Below are positions 21,919-24,386 of a DNA stretch of 24,386 nucleotides, piece by piece. Below the pieces are notes generated by a model. It ran no database searches. It was not told where the DNA came from and worked only from the letters and a program-made list of their open reading frames with translations. Position 1 is the stretch's first letter; every line of letters begins with the position of its first letter. Both the position numbers and the translations under genes were made by a program. Source of the stretch: MGBC131033 sp910585655 (GTDB taxonomy: Bacteria; Bacillota; Clostridia; Lachnospirales; Lachnospiraceae); NCBI GenBank assembly GCA_949502025.1, contig CATBCG010000076.1, positions 1 to 24,386 on the forward strand, given 5' to 3'.

Positions 21919-22739
21919 AAGTTTTCATCTCCCTTTATCTTGTTAAAAATTCCTTCTGCCATTCTCTGCGCCAAGATTTCCTGATAGTCGTCATTTAACA
22001 GCTTTTGACTCTCAGAATAATTTGAAAGAAATCCCATTTCCACCAGAACAGCAGGTATTTGAGTATTCCGCAAAACATAATAGTTTTCGGTTTTTGCATC
22101 CCTTGTTTTCACATCATTGCCTAGCGAAACTGCATAGATTATGCTTTCTGCATATGCTTTGCTTTCCGTTGCGTCTGGACTATTGTAATAACATTCTAAA
22201 CCTGCTATCTGCGCATCATCTTCATAATAGTTGCAATGAAGGCTGATAAAAAAATCTGCATTGGAGTTGTTTGCAACAGAAATCCGCTGTGCAAGGCTTA
22301 TCTTCTCATCGGAGTTTCTGGTTAGAATAACTTCAATATTGTTATCCTCCAGAATCGTTTTTAACTTCAATGCGACCGAAAGGTTAATATCCTTTTCTAT
22401 AATTTTTCCACTGACAGTCCCGCCGTCACTTCCGCCATGTCCTGCATCTATGATGACGCAAAACTTTGAAACGCAGTCAGTTGTTGAAGCAATAGGAGCA
22501 GCGCCATTGCCAGCGTTCGTATCTGTATATGTATTGGTATATATATCTGTGCATATATCTGTTTTTTCATCTTCCTTTGTAAACTTTTCGCATATGTAAA
22601 GACAGCCGCAAACCATAAGTATTATCATTACTACTGGTATCAGTATAACGACTGCCCTAAGCAGATAAGCTATCACAAGCCGTTTGACCTTTTTTCTCTT
22701 CCTGAGATTTTTTCTCTTTCTGTGTTGTTTTTTATCCAT
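21915..22739 (-). CDS. N-acetylmuramoyl-L-alanine amidase (Amidase_3), membrane-anchored
   Basis: A protein of 274 residues. A very basic N-terminus (about 20 residues of Lys/Arg) and one membrane helix (about 21-50) anchor it with the enzyme outside. A Thr/Asp/Tyr-rich spacer (59-75) precedes the Amidase_3 domain. Zinc ligands and catalytic residues are visible: H101 in DAGHGG, E115 in EKDINL, H168 in SLHCN and E234 in VEMGFLSN. The enzyme cleaves the bond between MurNAc and L-Ala in peptidoglycan; CwlD-type relatives act in spore cortex formation. It lies 82 nt downstream of the permease-lipoprotein fusion and is coupled to the next small ORF. The ribosome binding site is weak. Confidence 0.92.
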   Translation of the reverse strand: MDKKQHRKRKNLRKRKKVKRLVIAYLLRAVVILIPVVMIILMVCGCLYICEKFTKEDEKTDICTDIYTNTYTDTNAGNGAAPIASTTDCVSKFCVIIDAGHGGSDGGTVSGKIIEKDINLSVALKLKTILEDNNIEVILTRNSDEKISLAQRISVANNSNADFFISLHCNYYEDDAQIAGLECYYNSPDATESKAYAESIIYAVSLGNDVKTRDAKTENYYVLRNTQIPAVLVEMGFLSNYSESQKLLNDDYQEILAQRMAEGIFNKIKGDENL

Positions 22740-22821
22740 TGCCGCATTTGTTCCCCATTCCTTTTTCCAAAATATATTGTTTCATAGGAAAGTCAAAAAC
22801 TGGTCAAGAATTAGGCATTAT

Positions 22822-24386
22822 TCAACGACTTTTTGATAAAACGATATTCTCCCCGCTTTCTTTTGCTAATATATAAATGTTGCCAGCATCACAACTAACC
22901 GACATTGCGGGCATATCGCTAATCAATTTTTTGTTGTTCCCGTCCTTGTCGCAGGAATATACACAACTTCCGTCTGTTCTGGATACATAATAAATCGACT
23001 GTTCATCAATGCAGAAATCATACGCAACTACTTTTTCATAAGTAAAAGTTTCGCCGCTTAGAACATGATACCTTGTTAAAACCGATTGCTCGTTTTTGTA
23101 AAAAATGTTTTCTCCATCGAATGAGATATTTCCACTTGTAGGAATGTCAAGTTTTGTAATGCCTTTCGTGAAACGGTTTACTTCTGTTATACCATCATTG
23201 CCAATGAAAAATATGCTGTCATCATTTATGAAAAAACCGTAATGGTACTCCAAAAACTTCCATTTATCACCTGTCTCATAATCAATGCCAAAGAGGGAAC
23301 GACCAGAATTTGTAATCTGTTCAAAAACAATTTTTTCTTCAAAGGTATCTAAATTAAGTTCTATCACCGACACCTTTGTTATACTGCTGTTATAGTTTCC
23401 GATGCGGTTTACATAGCTTTCCGTAACCGATGTCGTATAATAGAGATATGGTGAACATACACAAAACGCACATACCTTTTCTTCATCAGAAAACGCCCCA
23501 AACATATGTGAGCGTACTAAATGAAGCATTTCTCCCGTGGAAGTGTTTTTAAGATAATAATCAAAAGTTTCTGCGTCCTGTGTTATTTCATAGCCCATAC
23601 AATCATATTCCTCCGATGAATTATAAATAAAATTCTGGCTTTTTCCGTTATCTGAACATCCTGTCATTGTCAATACAAAACTAAGTATGATAGCAAGAGT
23701 CGGTACATTTCGCATTTTCCTTGTTTTCATTTGCCATTTGTTAGAATTGCTCCGTAAAATCCAAGCGGCAGCCAAAATACATAAGAATACGGATACTGAA
23801 AACAAAATCAGCAGTGTAATAGTATTAATCTCTGCAAAAACAATTTTCTCATCACCTGTAAAAGCATCGCTTAAAACAATATCTCCTGCAAAAAAGTCTG
23901 TTCCGAGCAGAAATGGCAAAGGCAATGGCAGACGGTAAGTAATTGTTTTGGATAGACCTACATAGGGAATAATGACCGATACCGCACCTGCAAGCAGGGT
24001 CACCGCATATTTTTTCGCCAAAACAGAAATAAACATAAGAAGTATTGCTAAAAACACGCTGCCAAAAAGACGGAGCAATCCTATATAAACATATCCCTCG
24101 AATAAAGTTATGCTTTTGTTGCTTCCTGCAAAGTAACTAAGGCTTTGGATGGGATAATTTCCATTAGGCAGTCCATATTTGAAGCTGTAAAATCCGTATT
24201 CAATGAGCGTTATGCTTACGCACATCAAGAGGACGCCCGAAATAACAATGAGCAGCTTATGCAAAGTGCTTTTCCGCCCCTCTTTTGAGGTCAAAATCAA
24301 AGCGTCCATCTGGCAGCTATACTCGGAACAGAATACGGGCGTAACAATCAGCAAAATGCCAAGGAACAGGACAAAATTAAGCGTAC
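22822..24386 (-). CDS. ABC-2-like permease fused to a lipoprotein-like propeller domain (5' end outside the window)
   Basis: The frame is open to the window edge, so the N-terminus is missing; at least 521 residues are visible. The first 200 are a permease half with several helices and the segment DALILTSKEGRKS, typical of ABC-2 permeases. It then reads without a stop into KTRKMRNVPTLAIILS, FVLTMTGCSD and a domain of about 280 residues with repeated YYVS/FFIGND strands resembling DUF5050-like propellers. The Cys codon at 23658-23656 sits in a plausible lipobox, so the second part looks like a former lipoprotein with ATGs at 23730 and 23715 that lack strong ribosome binding sites. An ATPase gene is expected just outside the window. 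The domain-level identification is moderate. Confidence 0.8.
   Translation of the reverse strand, partial: TLNFVLFLGILLIVTPVFCSEYSCQMDALILTSKEGRKSTLHKLLIVISGVLLMCVSITLIEYGFYSFKYGLPNGNYPIQSLSYFAGSNKSITLFEGYVYIGLLRLFGSVFLAILLMFISVLAKKYAVTLLAGAVSVIIPYVGLSKTITYRLPLPLPFLLGTDFFAGDIVLSDAFTGDEKIVFAEINTITLLILFSVSVFLCILAAAWILRSNSNKWQMKTRKMRNVPTLAIILSFVLTMTGCSDNGKSQNFIYNSSEEYDCMGYEITQDAETFDYYLKNTSTGEMLHLVRSHMFGAFSDEEKVCAFCVCSPYLYYTTSVTESYVNRIGNYNSSITKVSVIELNLDTFEEKIVFEQITNSGRSLFGIDYETGDKWKFLEYHYGFFINDDSIFFIGNDGITEVNRFTKGITKLDIPTSGNISFDGENIFYKNEQSVLTRYHVLSGETFTYEKVVAYDFCIDEQSIYYVSRTDGSCVYSCDKDGNNKKLISDMPAMSVSCDAGNIYILAKESGENIVLSKSR

Noticed and set aside
1..24386. CRISPR arrays, tRNA or rRNA genes, intact insertion sequences, riboswitches of known class
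   Set aside because: I looked for regular short repeats, cloverleaf-like segments, transposase motifs and known riboswitch cores on both strands and saw none that I could support.

Overview
The window reads as chromosomal DNA of a low-to-medium GC Bacillota, most likely a gut Clostridia member of the Lachnospiraceae type. This is inferred from AGGAGG-type ribosome binding sites, TTGACA/TATAAT promoters, the lipoprotein and AraC styles, and the mix of a glycoside hydrolase, ABC systems and a phage scar. The species cannot be named from the sequence.

Left part, minus strand (1-11810). An ABC-F ribosome-protection ATPase (232-1968) sits behind a strong promoter and a 300-nt leader holding a 39-codon upstream ORF. 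One anti-Shine-Dalgarno segment in the leader can pair with either of two ribosome binding sites, which looks like an antibiotic-responsive attenuator. Next comes a rhamnoside locus: a cytoplasmic GH78 alpha-L-rhamnosidase, a membrane-bound AraC-type sensor-regulator and a lipoprotein solute-binding protein, with no permease genes beside it. A PIN-domain toxin/antitoxin pair and the ribosome-assembly GTPase rsgA follow.

Middle part, mostly plus strand (12229-18426). A 70-residue two-helix membrane protein is divergent from a TetR - ABC ATPase - ABC-2 permease operon, and their promoters share one -10 palindrome. Then comes the most interesting block: an ECF-type sigma factor, a translationally coupled RsgI-like transmembrane anti-sigma factor ending in two PepSY-like modules, and a secreted protein made of five more copies of the same module. 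The same bipartite element (CATGCAATAAAATC, 10 nt, GGATTAA) precedes both the sigma gene and the secreted repeat gene. It is a candidate autoregulated promoter tying the three genes into one envelope-signalling circuit.

Right part (18434-24386). A MATE exporter on the minus strand has a consensus promoter and a leader hairpin. It is followed by a type I toxin-antitoxin-like locus: a 37-residue holin-like peptide with a sequestered ribosome binding site and a convergent antisense RNA. Beyond that is accessory, visibly more AT-rich DNA: fragments of a phage head-morphogenesis protein and a tail-tube-like protein joined by a deletion, a cut-off HicB antitoxin, a sigma-like fragment, a truncated anti-sigma-like ORF, an Amidase_3 cell wall amidase, and an ABC-2 permease fused in frame to a lipoprotein-like propeller domain that runs off the window edge.
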